Shown: positions 48,700 to 59,069 of the stretch, one piece after another
Numbering within the stretch: the first letter of the stretch is position 1
How the letters are laid out: each line of letters begins with the position of its first letter
Assembly (NCBI GenBank): GCA_944472155.2
Contig: OX235274.1
Location: 38,066,052-38,130,051 of the forward strand
From: Trichobilharzia szidati
Lineage: Eukaryota; Platyhelminthes; Trematoda; Strigeidida; Schistosomatidae
Direction of reading: 5' to 3'
DNA: 64,000 nucleotides
Notes under the pieces: model-generated
Told to the model about the DNA's origin: nothing
The model's input: only the letters and a program-made list of their open reading frames with translations
The model's database searches: none
Made by a program: the position numbers and the translations under genes

Positions 48700-49640
48700 A
48701 AAAACATGATAGAGAACAGAATGAAACGGAGATATGCTGATGATGTTGACTTATGTATTTATTGTTTCAAAGTAGGCCCTAAAATCATAGGTTCCATATT
48801 TGCTTGATACTATTAGTTAAGCATCTTGATGCTTCTTCTGGAAGCAACAAGTTGTCAGAAGAAGCATCAAAGATAGGACTTCAAGTGAACATAGAGAAAA
48901 CAGAGGTGATGACGATTCCTGACCAACAACAACAACAGCAACAACAACAACAGCAACAACAACAACAGCAACAACAACAACAACAGACAACAATCAGCAT
49001 AAGAGGGAGGAACCTGAAAGAAGCAAACTCTTTTACCTATCTGGGAAGCATCGTCTCAACTACAGGAAGAACTGACGAGGATATCAAAGCAAGAATCGAA
49101 AAGCAAGACAAGCTTTCACTACTCTCAAGTCTGTGTGGAGGTCAACAGCACTCAGCATCAAAAATAAGATCCGGATTTTCAACTACAATGTGCTACTTTA
49201 CGGATCAGAGATTCGGTGCGTCATAAAGAGCATCTCAAACAAACTACAAACCTTCATTAACAGTTGTCTTCACTCAATAATCAAGATCAGATGGCCAGAA
49301 AAGATCAGCAACAAGGAGGGATCTCTGGGAGCGAACCAATCAGGAACCGATTGTGCAACAAATAAGCAGGAAGAAATGGAGACGGATTGGCCATACTCTG
49401 AGGAAACCATCAAGTGACATCACTAGACAAGCCATTGCTCGAGTGGAACCCGAAAGGGAATCGGCGAGTTGGTCGTCAGTGCAAGGGTGACTTGGAGGAG
49501 GTCATGTGAAGAGGAGATGAAAACGTGTGGGCAAACTTGGAGCCAGGTGAAAACTCTAGCAGAGAACCGAACGCAATGGAGACGCATGGCTGAAGCTCCT
49601 CTAGGAATTAAAGGAAACAATAATAATAATAATTAGTTAA
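48700..49640 (+). mobile_element. Second RTE 3' copy with a glutamine-repeat tract
   Basis: Starts with RYADDVDLCIYCFK (RT catalytic box), then LSEEASKIGLQVNIEKTEV, a CAA/CAG tract at 48925-48986 encoding about 20 Gln, EANSFTYLGSIVSTTG, and a C-terminal part to the AATAATAA tail. The overlap in content with the end of the previous element shows two insertions lying head to tail. Confidence 0.8.
48925..48986 (+). repeat. CAA/CAG trinucleotide tract
   Basis: Interrupted CAA/CAG array within an RTE reading frame; the intact RTE has a shorter version at 29880-29900. Confidence 0.85.
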
Positions 49641-49749
49641 GCAACCCCGAAGAACTCAGGACTTTCTCGGATTCTTTATTTTCATCGAATTCTGACGTCC
49701 ACGTATACTCTTATCATCTAAGACTATGTGATTTATAATTATGAAGCTT

Positions 49750-49768
49750 CACACACACACACACACAG
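49750..49768. repeat. CA dinucleotide microsatellite
   Basis: Short (CA)n run; other short microsatellites are (AT)n at 5092-5110 and (ATT)n at 23520-23550. Confidence 0.8.
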
Positions 49769-50361
49769 TCTCCTTCAAAGTTTGTTCAATCTAACAGATG
49801 TTTTATCAGGCGAAATGAATTGTGTGCATATTGTGTTGTAGATTATTTGTCTTAGCATGCAGTGAAACATATTTTTGGTTGTTGTTTATTTTCAATTCTG
49901 AGGCAGTGTTGTTGGTAGCAGCTGTTGACTTTATCTCATGTAGAAAATATATTTCGTGCAACAGTTGGGAAATTCTAATAAGCAAAGGAATATTGCCTAA
50001 TTATCTTTTACCAACTAATGAATATTCATTCCATGCAGAGATAATTTAAAATTAATACGCCTTACGTTCATAAATTCTTCTTTTTCTTTGTATTAATTAT
50101 TTTTAGCTGCTTTGACGCAATCTTTCCTTTCTACAGATGTCTTTGGATCTGTAAACTTTTGACCAACTTATTTTCTTAAACATTTTTATGCATATCACTA
50201 GCGTGTTATTTAACTTTACTTCTTCAAAATATCCAGCTTCACTGTCACTTACGCATAAGCTTTTTGGTAAAAGTTTCATTTTCTTTGACCAACATGATAT
50301 TAGCGCCATTATGGATAAGATTTTATTTTGATAAATCACACAGTGTTGTACAGTAATATTT

Positions 50362-50411
50362 ACTGATGACCACGTTTCGAGCACAAACTATTGCTCATAA
50401 TCATATCAAGT
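50362..50411 (-). ncRNA. Hammerhead-like motif, family C, PLE-2 3' side
   Basis: ACTTGAT, core ATGATTA, one extra T, helix II GAGCA/TGCTC with an 8-nt loop, GAAACGT, a two-base insertion, then ATCAGT. Confidence 0.55.
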
Positions 50412-51041
50412 TACTCACACAACTTTTTCTTTCATTTATATACATGTGTGGAATCAGTTAGATATTGGAATAAAATTCAATATGGGATAATGTACATTCA
50501 GAAATAATAATACGAGTGTTACTGATCAAGTACAATCAGACGGAAATAAGGCGAGTGTTTTTATAGTCATAATAAGTTACTTGTTCGAATGTTGTGATGT
50601 GTTTGAATTGAAATAGAATTTTAAGATTATTTATTATCCTCCTCTGATTTGACTGACTGGTGGTAATAATATCTTCCATATTTCTGGTATTTGTATTGAG
50701 TCATTTCTGTTGCATGTGTTGGGTGTAGACTCGATGAACAAAGATTCAGTAATCAACCTCTCTCTCCACCTACCTAGATCACTTCTTAGAATTTTTACCC
50801 TCTCCCACCCTATTGTGTGCTTGTTTGTTAATGCGTGAAGTGCAATAGCTGAGCTTTTTTCTAAATTACTTATCTTTTTTCAGGGTCAACCATTCTTCCC
50901 TTAGCTAAATTCTTATGTTCTAATAATCTGACTACCCCCGACCTACTAGATTGACCTATGTAGGTGACTTCTCACAGTCATTGCAGGGTATTTTTTTAAA
51001 TTATATTATTTTGTCTAATTGGGTCAACTTACATGGTTCTT

Positions 51042-52190
51042 TTACCTACAGAGCTTGTCCCTGAGTGAGTTTGTAGGTTTGAATGCCACCCTAATTCCTG
51101 CTTTATTTAGAATCCTACGTAGGGTCTCAGATGTCCCCTCTTTATATGGTATAACTGTAGATACCTTATATTCTCTCTTATTTATGTTATTACTACTAGT
51201 TACACAATTATTTTTATTTTGTTTTTGGCCTTTACTGATCTTCTTAATGAATTTTATAGGATAGTTATTTAACACCAACGCTTCTTCTATCTGTTTTATT
51301 TCGTCATTCAGGTCCTTTTTTGTGCTACTTAGTGCTATGGCTCGGTTTGTCAGACACTTCACTAAGCCTGCCTTAACTGTTAACGGATGAGACGAATTAA
51401 AGTCTAAATATCTATCAGCAGAATGCGTTGGTTTTTTATAAACACTAGTGTGTAGTTTGCCTTCTTCTATTCGTTTTATTTTACAGTCTAACATAGCTAA
51501 TTCTCCTTGTTCATTTTCAAATGTGAATTTTCTTCCCTCTACTAGTGAGTTTATACGTGTCAAGAAGCTAGAGATATATTCTGTTTTTAACACTGTGAAA
51601 GTGTCATACACATGTCTCCGCCATATTTTTGGAATAGGATTAAACGTATTAAGAGCACTATTTTCCCAGCTGTCCCTAAATATGTCTGCTACGATAGGAG
51701 ATATTGGTGATCCCATTGCTACACCTTCTGTTTGTCTACATATTTTGCCTTGGAATTTAAAGATAGTATATGTGAGGCATAACTGAATCCCTAAAATAAT
51801 TTCTTCAATGGACAGCTTTGTCCTATGATTGAGTTCAGGATCCGCAGTTAGTTCTTTTTTAACTGCTTCTAAGGCCATGTTGTCTGGTTTATTAGTATAA
51901 AGACTAGTTATATCAAAACTAACCATTGTTTCATCATTCTCTAGTTGAATGTCATTTAGTTTATTTTTCATCTCATATGAATTAGTTATAGAGTTTGAAC
52001 GATTTCTAATGGGGCATAATGTTAGAGCTAAGTGTTTTGATAATTCATAAGTAGGAGTATTCCTAAAATCTACTATTGGCCTTATGGGATATCCTGCCTT
52101 ATGTATTTTAATAGTACCATACATTCTACCAGCATTATTAGTTTTAGGCATTAAATTAAACCATTTAGACTCACCCAGTGACGGCTTCAT
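51042..52190 (-). CDS. PLE-2 reverse transcriptase, catalytic motif mutated
   Basis: 382 open residues. RT motifs in order: YGTIKIHKAGYPIRPIVDF (about 24-43), VSFDITSLYT (about 89-98, first catalytic Asp), GVAMGSPISPIVADIF (about 155-170), and then RRHVYDTFTV where PLEs normally have R-Y-V-D-D-T-F. The first Asp of the YxDD box is Tyr and the box Tyr is His, so polymerisation should be lost. C-terminal to this are the FENEQGELAMLDCKI and VYKKPTHSADRYLDF segments typical of PLE. The frame ends at SLRDKLCR, where the nuclease should follow. Product class is certain; activity is not expected. Confidence 0.88.
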   Translation of the reverse strand: MKPSLGESKWFNLMPKTNNAGRMYGTIKIHKAGYPIRPIVDFRNTPTYELSKHLALTLCPIRNRSNSITNSYEMKNKLNDIQLENDETMVSFDITSLYTNKPDNMALEAVKKELTADPELNHRTKLSIEEIILGIQLCLTYTIFKFQGKICRQTEGVAMGSPISPIVADIFRDSWENSALNTFNPIPKIWRRHVYDTFTVLKTEYISSFLTRINSLVEGRKFTFENEQGELAMLDCKIKRIEEGKLHTSVYKKPTHSADRYLDFNSSHPLTVKAGLVKCLTNRAIALSSTKKDLNDEIKQIEEALVLNNYPIKFIKKISKGQKQNKNNCVTSSNNINKREYKVSTVIPYKEGTSETLRRILNKAGIRVAFKPTNSLRDKLCR

Positions 52191-52230
52191 TCTGCGTATT
52201 AGTATATAACTTGATAACTGGTGGCGTATA

Positions 52231-52280
52231 ACTTGATATGATTATGAGTGGCAATAGTTTGTGCTCGAAACGTTATCAGT
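52231..52280 (+). ncRNA. Hammerhead-like motif, family C, PLE-2 5' side
   Basis: ACTTGAT (52231-52237) pairs with ATCAGT (52275-52280) with one bulge; core ATGATTA (52238-52244); helix II GAG.../...CTC; GAAA; palindromic ACGT; T52274 before the cleavage site. Orientation is opposite to the PLE-2 reading frame. Confidence 0.58.
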
Positions 52281-52711
52281 AAATATTACTGTACAACACC
52301 GTGTGATTTATCAAAATAAAATCTTATCCATAATGGAGTTATGCTCTACCACAGTGCCCAAGTTTTATACTTATATTATATTAGAGGTTGACATCGTGCG
52401 TCAGCTACATCACTCAAGTAGAACTTGTGAATGGGAAACGATGAGCTGAGCATGGGTCCGAGGGGGACATGGAGGAGATTTTGTGCAAAATAAGCGCCTG
52501 CAGGCAGTGGTTAGGTAATTCGCCTACGACTATTAGTGCCTTTTTATGCTGTGAAAAGTTTCAGGTGCTAGTTTCAATGACTCTCTGACTGTCAATACAT
52601 GTATGCAGACAACTATGAGGAATCATTCCACCCATTAACAAAATTGCAATTTTTCTAAAACAAAGTAAACAACTTTCCCAAACATAAGTGAAACAACTTC
52701 TTTGTTTCTTC

Positions 52712-52905
52712 CCTCATTCCTTATTTTTGCGAGTGGAACACCGAGCTTCAAGCTTCAGCTCCGAAGCGTCAGTAGATGAGGTGTACTTTTCACGGGATGG
52801 GATGACTACCCTCACGCTCAGTCTTCCCTCTTTACCGGACTTAATACTGGCAAAGCGAGGGATTAGCGGTGCGTCGGCCGGAATCGAACCTGGATCATGT
52901 GCGTA
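52712..52905 (-). mobile_element. tRNA-headed SINE, family A, degenerate and 5'-truncated
   Basis: Minus-strand tail and middle part are recognisable but worn. The head stops shortly after the B box, near 52905. Confidence 0.55.
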
Positions 52906-52934
52906 GATGGTAAAACAAGATGTTATTTCCTATA

Positions 52935-53265
52935 GAAATATACTGGAAACCTCTATTGGTAGAGTTGATGTATTTTTGATTGGACACTTGTTAGTAACTG
53001 ATGCAATATGTCTAGTCCTTTGTTTGATGCAGACTGATTTCTATCAGTCACGTTTGCAAAGTGGCCACCATTCTAGGTGGTGGCTCACCATCACGGTGCA
53101 CTTTTGAATTGTTGATGCTAGATGATTGGAGACAATCGGTAGGAAGCCTTGGACATAGGTTTTCAGCTAGTTGGCATTCACCAGTCAGCAAAGTGTATCT
53201 GCAACCTTGAAGGAATTCATGTCTCTTCTGAGATTCCACGAATTCACGTCACCCATTGGGTGCTG
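52935..53265 (+). repeat. Unclassified dispersed repeat, copy 2
   Basis: Longest copy in the window: TGCAGACTGATTTCTATCAGTC, GGTGGCTCACCATCACGG-like, then CTTGAAGGAATTCATG. Two shorter copies follow at 61.2 and 63.8 kb. Confidence 0.55.
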
Positions 53266-53344
53266 CAGACAGAGACTTTACTAATGAGCTATTCGCGCTC
53301 ACGATTGACCTCCTGTATAATTTTAATGGATGCCTTGATTTGGC

Positions 53345-53568
53345 GTCGGTGGCACAGCGGTTAGAACGCTCGCCGACCATGCACATGGTCCGGGGTTCGA
53401 TCCCCGGCCGACGCACTCCCTTACCTCGCTATGCCAGAACTAAAGCTGATAAAGAGGGAAGGTTGGGCATGAGGCTAGCAACCCCATCCTGTAAAATAAA
53501 CACTGTTACAGAAACTTCAAGCCACGCTTGAAGCCCTATGTTCCACTGGGGAACGTGGAGGAAAGAAA
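53345..53568 (+). mobile_element. tRNA-headed SINE, family A, with target-site duplication
   Basis: Near-consensus copy with perfect A and B boxes and the 7-bp closing stem. A 15-bp target-site duplication with one mismatch, atgc(c/t)ttgatttggc, lies at 53330-53344 and 53569-53583. It is a good reference copy for the family. Confidence 0.9.
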
Positions 53569-54128
53569 ATGCTTTGATTTGGCACTTGTTCCTGCCTAGC
53601 TGACAATCAATATATATATATCCATTTAGTAATTGTGTAAACCTTAATATCAACGAATTTCCAATAATCTTTTATAACACTAACTTCTGTTTGACTTATT
53701 ATAATAATTTCAGTATACATTGCTTCGCAAAATTAGTATTCATGAAAAGAATGTTTTATAATTATAGGTATAATGGCGTTCAAAAGATCTTCCGTTTGAA
53801 AATTTAACCACAGACAACTGATGATGTCAAATCTACTCTTAAGCTTTAAACAATTATCAAGATGTTATGAACACAATATGGCAATTAACTTCGTAAATCT
53901 GGATTTCAACATGAAATCTTAATAAAAAAAAGCTTTAAAAAAAAACTGAAAATATAGGTGAAGTAGAGTTCTTTGTCGTCAGTCGATATCTATTAGGGAA
54001 TCATCAGTGAGGTTCATCCAGTCAAGTGTGAGGATGGATTTTCCACTGATGATATTGGCTAGTGGTCGTGCTAAGCTCATCACGATTTGGTGGAATTTAG
54101 AATTCATGGGTTGGCAGCCATTGAATCG

Positions 54129-54300
54129 AGTCCCAGTGGCTGAATTGTATATGAGCCAGCTTGCTTTGTAAAACTGGATAGTCCTGGGTTCTAACCATGG
54201 TGGTGAGTGCGTACTGCAAATGATTCTCGAACTAGCATGTTTTTCAATGGTTCTCTAACTGATATCAATCCGTGATCAACTCGTAAAAACAAATCTAATC
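54129..54300 (+). mobile_element. Sm-alpha-like SINE, hammerhead lost
   Basis: Head GTCCCAGTGGCTGAATTG and 3' part TTCAATGGTTCTCTAACTGA are clear. The middle, where the ribozyme should be, is scrambled. A further partial copy with a minus-strand hammerhead half (GATGAAACAGCT) lies at about 54340-54460. Confidence 0.6.
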
Positions 54301-54639
54301 CTTACACAAACCAACTGTAGAAAATCACTGAAAGCCAGAGGGTGCTGGATAGCTGTTTCATCCTAGTTTTGTAACTGTTCAGTTGTGAACACTTACGAAA
54401 TGGCTTCCTTATACCCCATGGTTTTCAATAATTCTCTAACTGATGTATTTTCATGACGACATGTCTACTGAAATCAGTCAGATCCCTTCAGTCCAAAATT
54501 TAAATTAGAGTTTTGATGTTATTCTACTCGACGCATTTCTGAAAACAGATAATAACTGTGTCATTTTCATAAGGATATTCTGTTCACATATTTTATTTTC
54601 TCGATGTTATTCGTACTATAACCTCCTCTAGTTTATTAG

Positions 54640-55640
54640 TTCTCTAGTTTTCTACCCGGTTCTAAGCCTCGGGAAAGATGGAAGGTTGAGCGTGGGGCTA
54701 GTGACCCTACTCCGAAGAAGTATAAATCCATTCACTAAAAAACTTCAAAGCACAACAGAAATATAAAAAAACAAAGTCATTCTTTGCTGGAATCAAAGAG
54801 ATGGAATAACGTGAGTTGCTGAATGCCTTTGGGAAGCCAGTCGGCCGATGTATCCTCTTTTGATGAGAGCAACCATAACAGTCGAAAGGTGATTAGTTCT
54901 TGCAGTGTATTCGGGTTGCCAGTGTGCGTCGGTGGCATAGCAGTTAGGATGCTCGCCGACCATGCACATGATCCGGGGTTCGATCCCCGGCCGACGCAAT
55001 CCTTTACCTAGCTAAGCCAGAAATAAAGCTGGTGAAGAGGAAAGGTTGGGCATGAGGCTAGCAACCTCAAACTGTAAAATAAACACTGTTACAGAAGCTT
55101 CAAGCCACTAGCTTGAAGCCCTATGTTCCACTGGGGAACGTGAAGGAAAAGCAAATTCGGGTTGCCAAAGAAATGAGAAGATATGACAAAAGTGAAGTGC
55201 CAGCAATCTGTGTAGGCAGGGGTGATGGATCTGGACTCTCCAATTTATTACCTGGGGAGTGGGTCAGTCATCTGCTCCAGTCACCCAGAAGATAGTCACC
55301 AACTGTTTGAGGGAGTAGCCATCATGATTTCACCAACAACCGCCTAGGTTCTCATGCAGTGGGAACCAATCTCCCCTTCTCCAGGATTATGACAGCAAGA
55401 TTCAACTCTAAAGGAAGGAATGCAAAATTACAATTACCCAATGCTACGCGCCTACAAACAATTCATTACCAAAAGAAGAAGGAAGGTTTCTAAAGACAAC
55501 AATAGCAAACAATACTGACACTTAAACCCTAATGGACGATATGAATGCAAGGTACACTGGGAGCAAACAATACAGGAATGTCTTATGAAGAGGAGGAGCA
55601 GGAGGCGGAGATGAAACCTTAGTAGCTGTCACGGGGCAAA
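54640..55640 (+). mobile_element. RTE 5' fragment interrupted by a SINE
   Basis: 54640-54908 matches the leader and start of the RTE at 25.94-26.2 kb; 55155-55640 continues with AKEMRRYDKSEVPAICVGR and later endonuclease remnants. The family A SINE sits between. Confidence 0.82.
54922..55154 (+). mobile_element. tRNA-headed SINE, family A, inserted in an RTE fragment
   Basis: Near-consensus 233-bp copy. A perfect 13-bp target-site duplication, attcgggttgcca, lies at 54909-54921 and 55155-55167. The sequence on both sides is one RTE 5' fragment, so the SINE landed in an older LINE copy. Confidence 0.92.
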
Positions 55641-55644
55641 GTCT

Positions 55645-56248
55645 CCTAAGTGCTTTCTACACTTCTAGAAAATATACAATATTCATTCATCACAGGAGAT
55701 AATTGAATACATATATATATTGTCAATAATAATAACTCTGACATTACAATTTTTCAACACTAATACATAATCAATTTTTAAACTTCGTCAGCTTCATACA
55801 GCTAAAGAAGGAAATAGAAAAAGAAATGAACTCTGAACCTACTATTTACACAGATTTTGGAAAAAGAATCCTTTCTCATTATAAGATCATCTACAATCAG
55901 TAATACATTTATTCCCCCTTTGTTTTCAGATATGATAAAGCATTTGTCGTTCATTCCGTATTAGGACTTTAAACTGAGATGAGAATTCCTGGGAAAAAAC
56001 ACAACAACGTCATTTGTTTGCAATACACTTGTATACATGTGTGCGTAGGGACAAGTGTTGTTGCATAATATTTAGAAAATAAGGGCTATTTATTGTTGAG
56101 CAAATCTGTCTGATGTGTTGTGTGTTTGTTTGTGTTCGTGTTGTTTCAATCAACATTCCATAAATTAGTATTCACAAGTTTAGTGTGTTATTGTATATTT
56201 CCACAGGAAAATCCCTTGTTTATCTATCTATTTGTTTGTTTCTTCTTC
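55645..56248. other. 3' flank of the GPCR gene
   Basis: Probably 3' untranslated region and intergenic DNA; nothing else recognised. Confidence 0.4.
56089..56094 (-). promoter_or_regulatory. Candidate polyadenylation signal of the GPCR gene
   Basis: AATAAA on the minus strand about 155 bases past the GPCR stop codon. Another lies further downstream near 55910. In AT-rich DNA such hexamers occur by chance, so the assignment rests on position only. Confidence 0.3.
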
Positions 56249-58003
56249 TCATGTATTGTTTTGATATGTGTTGTTTTCTGTAGCGCATTCATTCAGCCTG
56301 ACAGACGAATTTCTCTCATTACAGTTTGTCTGGTCTGCATAATAGACTGTACCATTCGAATGGGATGCTGTGCTTGGATAATTCTTAGACTGGGAACAAT
56401 CTACCGGTTCATCCGTGTACTGTGATATAGTATGATGTCTAATCCGACGTCGCTTCACCTGGCATAATTTAGCATGCAATTTAAACGGTGTACACAGAAT
56501 ATCGACAAAAGCTTTTCGTATATCTCTTAGCGAATAAGCATATATAAATGGATTGACACATGAATTAATATATCCAAGCCATGTGACTAACGGGAAAATG
56601 ATGTTTTCATTCGATTTTAAAACTGACGGGTAAATAGCTTTGATTGTATTATAAACAAAAAATGGTAACCAACAGAGGACAAATACACCCATTACAATAC
56701 CGAGTGTTTTAGCCGCTTTACGTTCTTTAGTGAATCGTTGTACACGTTTTTTAATTTCAGTTAAACAACTTCTCGATGTTGCTCCAACCTCTTCGGTATT
56801 ATTATTATTGTTATTATTATTTTGCCCTGAAGTTGTTGAAATAGCCTCATCACTTTGTGTAATCGGTTGAGTAATATTAGAACGATTAAATATTATCTTA
56901 TAACAACCACAGAATAATGTACACTGTGTACTAGGTTCAATAGATACATTTTTCGATTTTGGCGGATTAAATTTAACACGTTTCACGATTTTCTTCTCTT
57001 CAGTTAAATTCGATTCGTCTAATAGATCTTCACTTACCATGTTCTCTTCAGGATTTGGCAGAGAAAGATGTTTAACCGAGGCAATATCTGAGTGTTTTGA
57101 ACAAAGGGATGAATCTGTATTGGTGAAACTTTTTGTCAGTATACTTCGATGTAATCCTGGTGGTAGGGACTTTTTTGTCCCACCACGGTGTACTCTTAAT
57201 ATCATCACTTCACCGCCAAGTGATTTTCGATAGATTAATCGTTTACCTGTAGTCAGTGTTTTAATAAGCCCGTTGGCTTTTTGATATATTTTCCAGTAGA
57301 CAACAATCATAACTATTAGAGGTATATGAAATGATATACACGAGGAAAGGAATAGATAAACTCGATCAGAAGAGAATAAACACTCTCCATTGGCTATACT
57401 ATTTATATCAGTAACATTATACATATTATTTGAATATCTCCACCATGCAATAGCTGGAAACGAGATTAATATTGAACATATCCAAGTAAGCATTATCATT
57501 AGGATACACCGTGAATGTGTCATTCGTAAAGGATAATTAAATGGATCCGATATAGCAATGTAACGCTCTACGGAAATAACGCACAGGTTTAAAATTGATG
57601 CAGTAGAACTGAGAACATCAAGTGCATGCCATATATCGCACCAATCTTGTCCATAAGGCCATAAAATATAATCATCTTGTTTCTCTGTAGGCAGATGATC
57701 TTTGTGGATGCATCTAAGTAGGTCGATGACAGCGAATGGCATAACTACAGCGCCTAAAATTAAATCTGCAGCTGCCAGTGAGGCTATCAGACAATTGGTG
57801 ACATTTCTTCTGAGTTTATGTCTTGTAGAAATGGCAAACAGAACGAGTAAGTTACCGCCGATAGTAATAATAATTATTAGACTAAATCCCAATGTGGTTA
57901 TTGTTTCCACTGCATCAGAATCTAATGAATGTGAGAAATTACTCCTGATATTTCCGTTAAGATTCTTTGATAATTCCACATTCAAAGAGTCTTCGGTAGT
58001 CAT
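56249..58003 (-). CDS. Class A (rhodopsin-like) GPCR, biogenic amine receptor type, single coding exon
   Basis: Complete 584-residue reading frame with a seven-transmembrane layout: TM1 about 35-58, TM2 70-95, TM3 122-145, TM4 165-187, TM5 214-240, TM6 430-455, TM7 468-492. Aminergic hallmarks are visible: Asn51 (1.50), Asp80 (2.50), Cys122 (3.25) with Cys208 in loop 2, Asp129 (3.32, the amine counter-ion), Trp174 (4.50), Ser220/Ser221/Ser224 (5.42/5.43/5.46, the catechol or phenol-binding serines), CWLPFF at 444-449, Trp475 and Tyr478, and NPFIY at 484-488. The DRY motif is ERY (146-148). Loop 3 is long (about 190 residues), Ser/Thr-rich, has an eight-Asn run near 395-402, and ends in a basic stretch before TM6. 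N-glycosylation sequons lie at Asn22 and Asn196. By family knowledge this is a plasma-membrane, G-protein-coupled receptor for dopamine, octopamine, serotonin or a similar amine; the serine triad favours a catecholamine or phenolamine. The ligand is inferred. No introns interrupt the frame. Confidence 0.9.
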   Translation of the reverse strand: MTTEDSLNVELSKNLNGNIRSNFSHSLDSDAVETITTLGFSLIIIITIGGNLLVLFAISTRHKLRRNVTNCLIASLAAADLILGAVVMPFAVIDLLRCIHKDHLPTEKQDDYILWPYGQDWCDIWHALDVLSSTASILNLCVISVERYIAISDPFNYPLRMTHSRCILMIMLTWICSILISFPAIAWWRYSNNMYNVTDINSIANGECLFSSDRVYLFLSSCISFHIPLIVMIVVYWKIYQKANGLIKTLTTGKRLIYRKSLGGEVMILRVHRGGTKKSLPPGLHRSILTKSFTNTDSSLCSKHSDIASVKHLSLPNPEENMVSEDLLDESNLTEEKKIVKRVKFNPPKSKNVSIEPSTQCTLFCGCYKIIFNRSNITQPITQSDEAISTTSGQNNNNNNNNTEEVGATSRSCLTEIKKRVQRFTKERKAAKTLGIVMGVFVLCWLPFFVYNTIKAIYPSVLKSNENIIFPLVTWLGYINSCVNPFIYAYSLRDIRKAFVDILCTPFKLHAKLCQVKRRRIRHHTISQYTDEPVDCSQSKNYPSTASHSNGTVYYADQTNCNERNSSVRLNECATENNTYQNNT

Positions 58004-58850
58004 TGTTTATCGATAGATAGCCTCAGTTATTATTTGATCATAATTAATAATAATCAGATTAACGTAAAGGTGAAGAACATCAGTTAATCGGAGAAATGAC
58101 ATTTTCTTCTTTTATTGCATCAACATTTTTGACAACTAACTAAAACTATCTTTAGCATTGTAATCCGATTTAAGTTAGATTGTAGCTGACCAATCACGGA
58201 TAGGCAGTGCGGACCAATCAGATAACTGACCTCGAATTTTCAGTGCAATGGCTTTAAAGTAAGAACATGATAATAATAATAATTTGGAGTGGTGATGATA
58301 TGACTGTCACAGTTTTTAAGGTAGTATTTTTACAGGAAATAATCATGATTTGTAGAATTGTCCATTTAAGGAAGCTATCAGCCAGTTTCGGCTTAGTGGG
58401 TGAAAACAATCCACCGAAGTGACTGAAGTATTAAGAATAGTTTTTGCGTAAATACTGTAACGGCAAAATGTATTCGGTTATGCTGTGAACTCATGAAACT
58501 GATTTCTACGTTCTACTGTATTGCTAATGAAACTTCGTTGAGACAAGCGCTATCATGAAAGGCTCCCAAACCAAGGGAAAGACGAGTATTATTCTTCAAT
58601 ATATTTCAGCGGTTCTATTAATCATTAATAACATCAAACTGAAATTTACCTCAACAGTGTAGTCAGGCAGTCAGCTATACGGGCAGTGTAGGTTTCTAAA
58701 TTTAAAAAAGTACTGTAAGACCTAAGTTCAACTGTAAAAGGTACCTTAGAATCGAGGAGAATATTTCCAACGAGGTGGAATCAACAACTCTGCTCATAAG
58801 AATCATACACCAGTGGTTTCTACAAACAGTCCCCTCCGGAGCCAGCGATT
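58004..58850. other. Upstream region of the GPCR
   Basis: AT-rich, no repeat or open frame of note. Core promoter elements cannot be assigned with confidence. Confidence 0.4.
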
Positions 58851-58853
58851 TGT

Positions 58854-59069
58854 GTGCGTCGGTGGCACAGTGGTTAGGACTCTCATCAACCATGCACATG
58901 GTCCGAGGTTTGATCCCCTGCCGACGCACACCTGATATCTAAGGTTGGCCTGTAAATTTGGAGTACCGATATCCATGCTGAAAATTCCATACTTGTACTG
59001 AAAATACGGTGTGACATCAAGCTGTAATCAAAAAAAAAATAAAAATAAAAATAAAATAAATAAAAATAG
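58854..59069 (+). mobile_element. tRNA-headed SINE, family B
   Basis: Head with TGGCACAGTGGTTAGG (A box) and GGTTTGATCCC (B box), closing stem GCGTCGG/CCGACGC, then CACCTGATATC and a tail with GCTGAAAATTCC, ending in an (AAATA)n-like run. Confidence 0.8.

Larger units (their letters stand above)
50297..52384 (-). mobile_element. Penelope-like element PLE-2 bounded by inverted terminal repeats
   Basis: Minus-strand element with a readable RT (51042-52190), a frameshifted GIY-YIG nuclease (about 50620-51041, CNDCEKS and RT-like remnants), and hammerhead-bearing terminal repeats at 50304-50415 and 52203-52377 in opposite orientation. A 7-bp match, atattag, at 50297-50303 and 52378-52384 may be the target-site duplication. 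Confidence 0.82.

Noticed and set aside
53345..53425. A functional tRNA gene (A box, B box and a closed 7-bp acceptor-like stem)
   Set aside because: The same head recurs about ten times joined to SINE bodies, and the anticodon arm does not fold properly; it is a SINE head.
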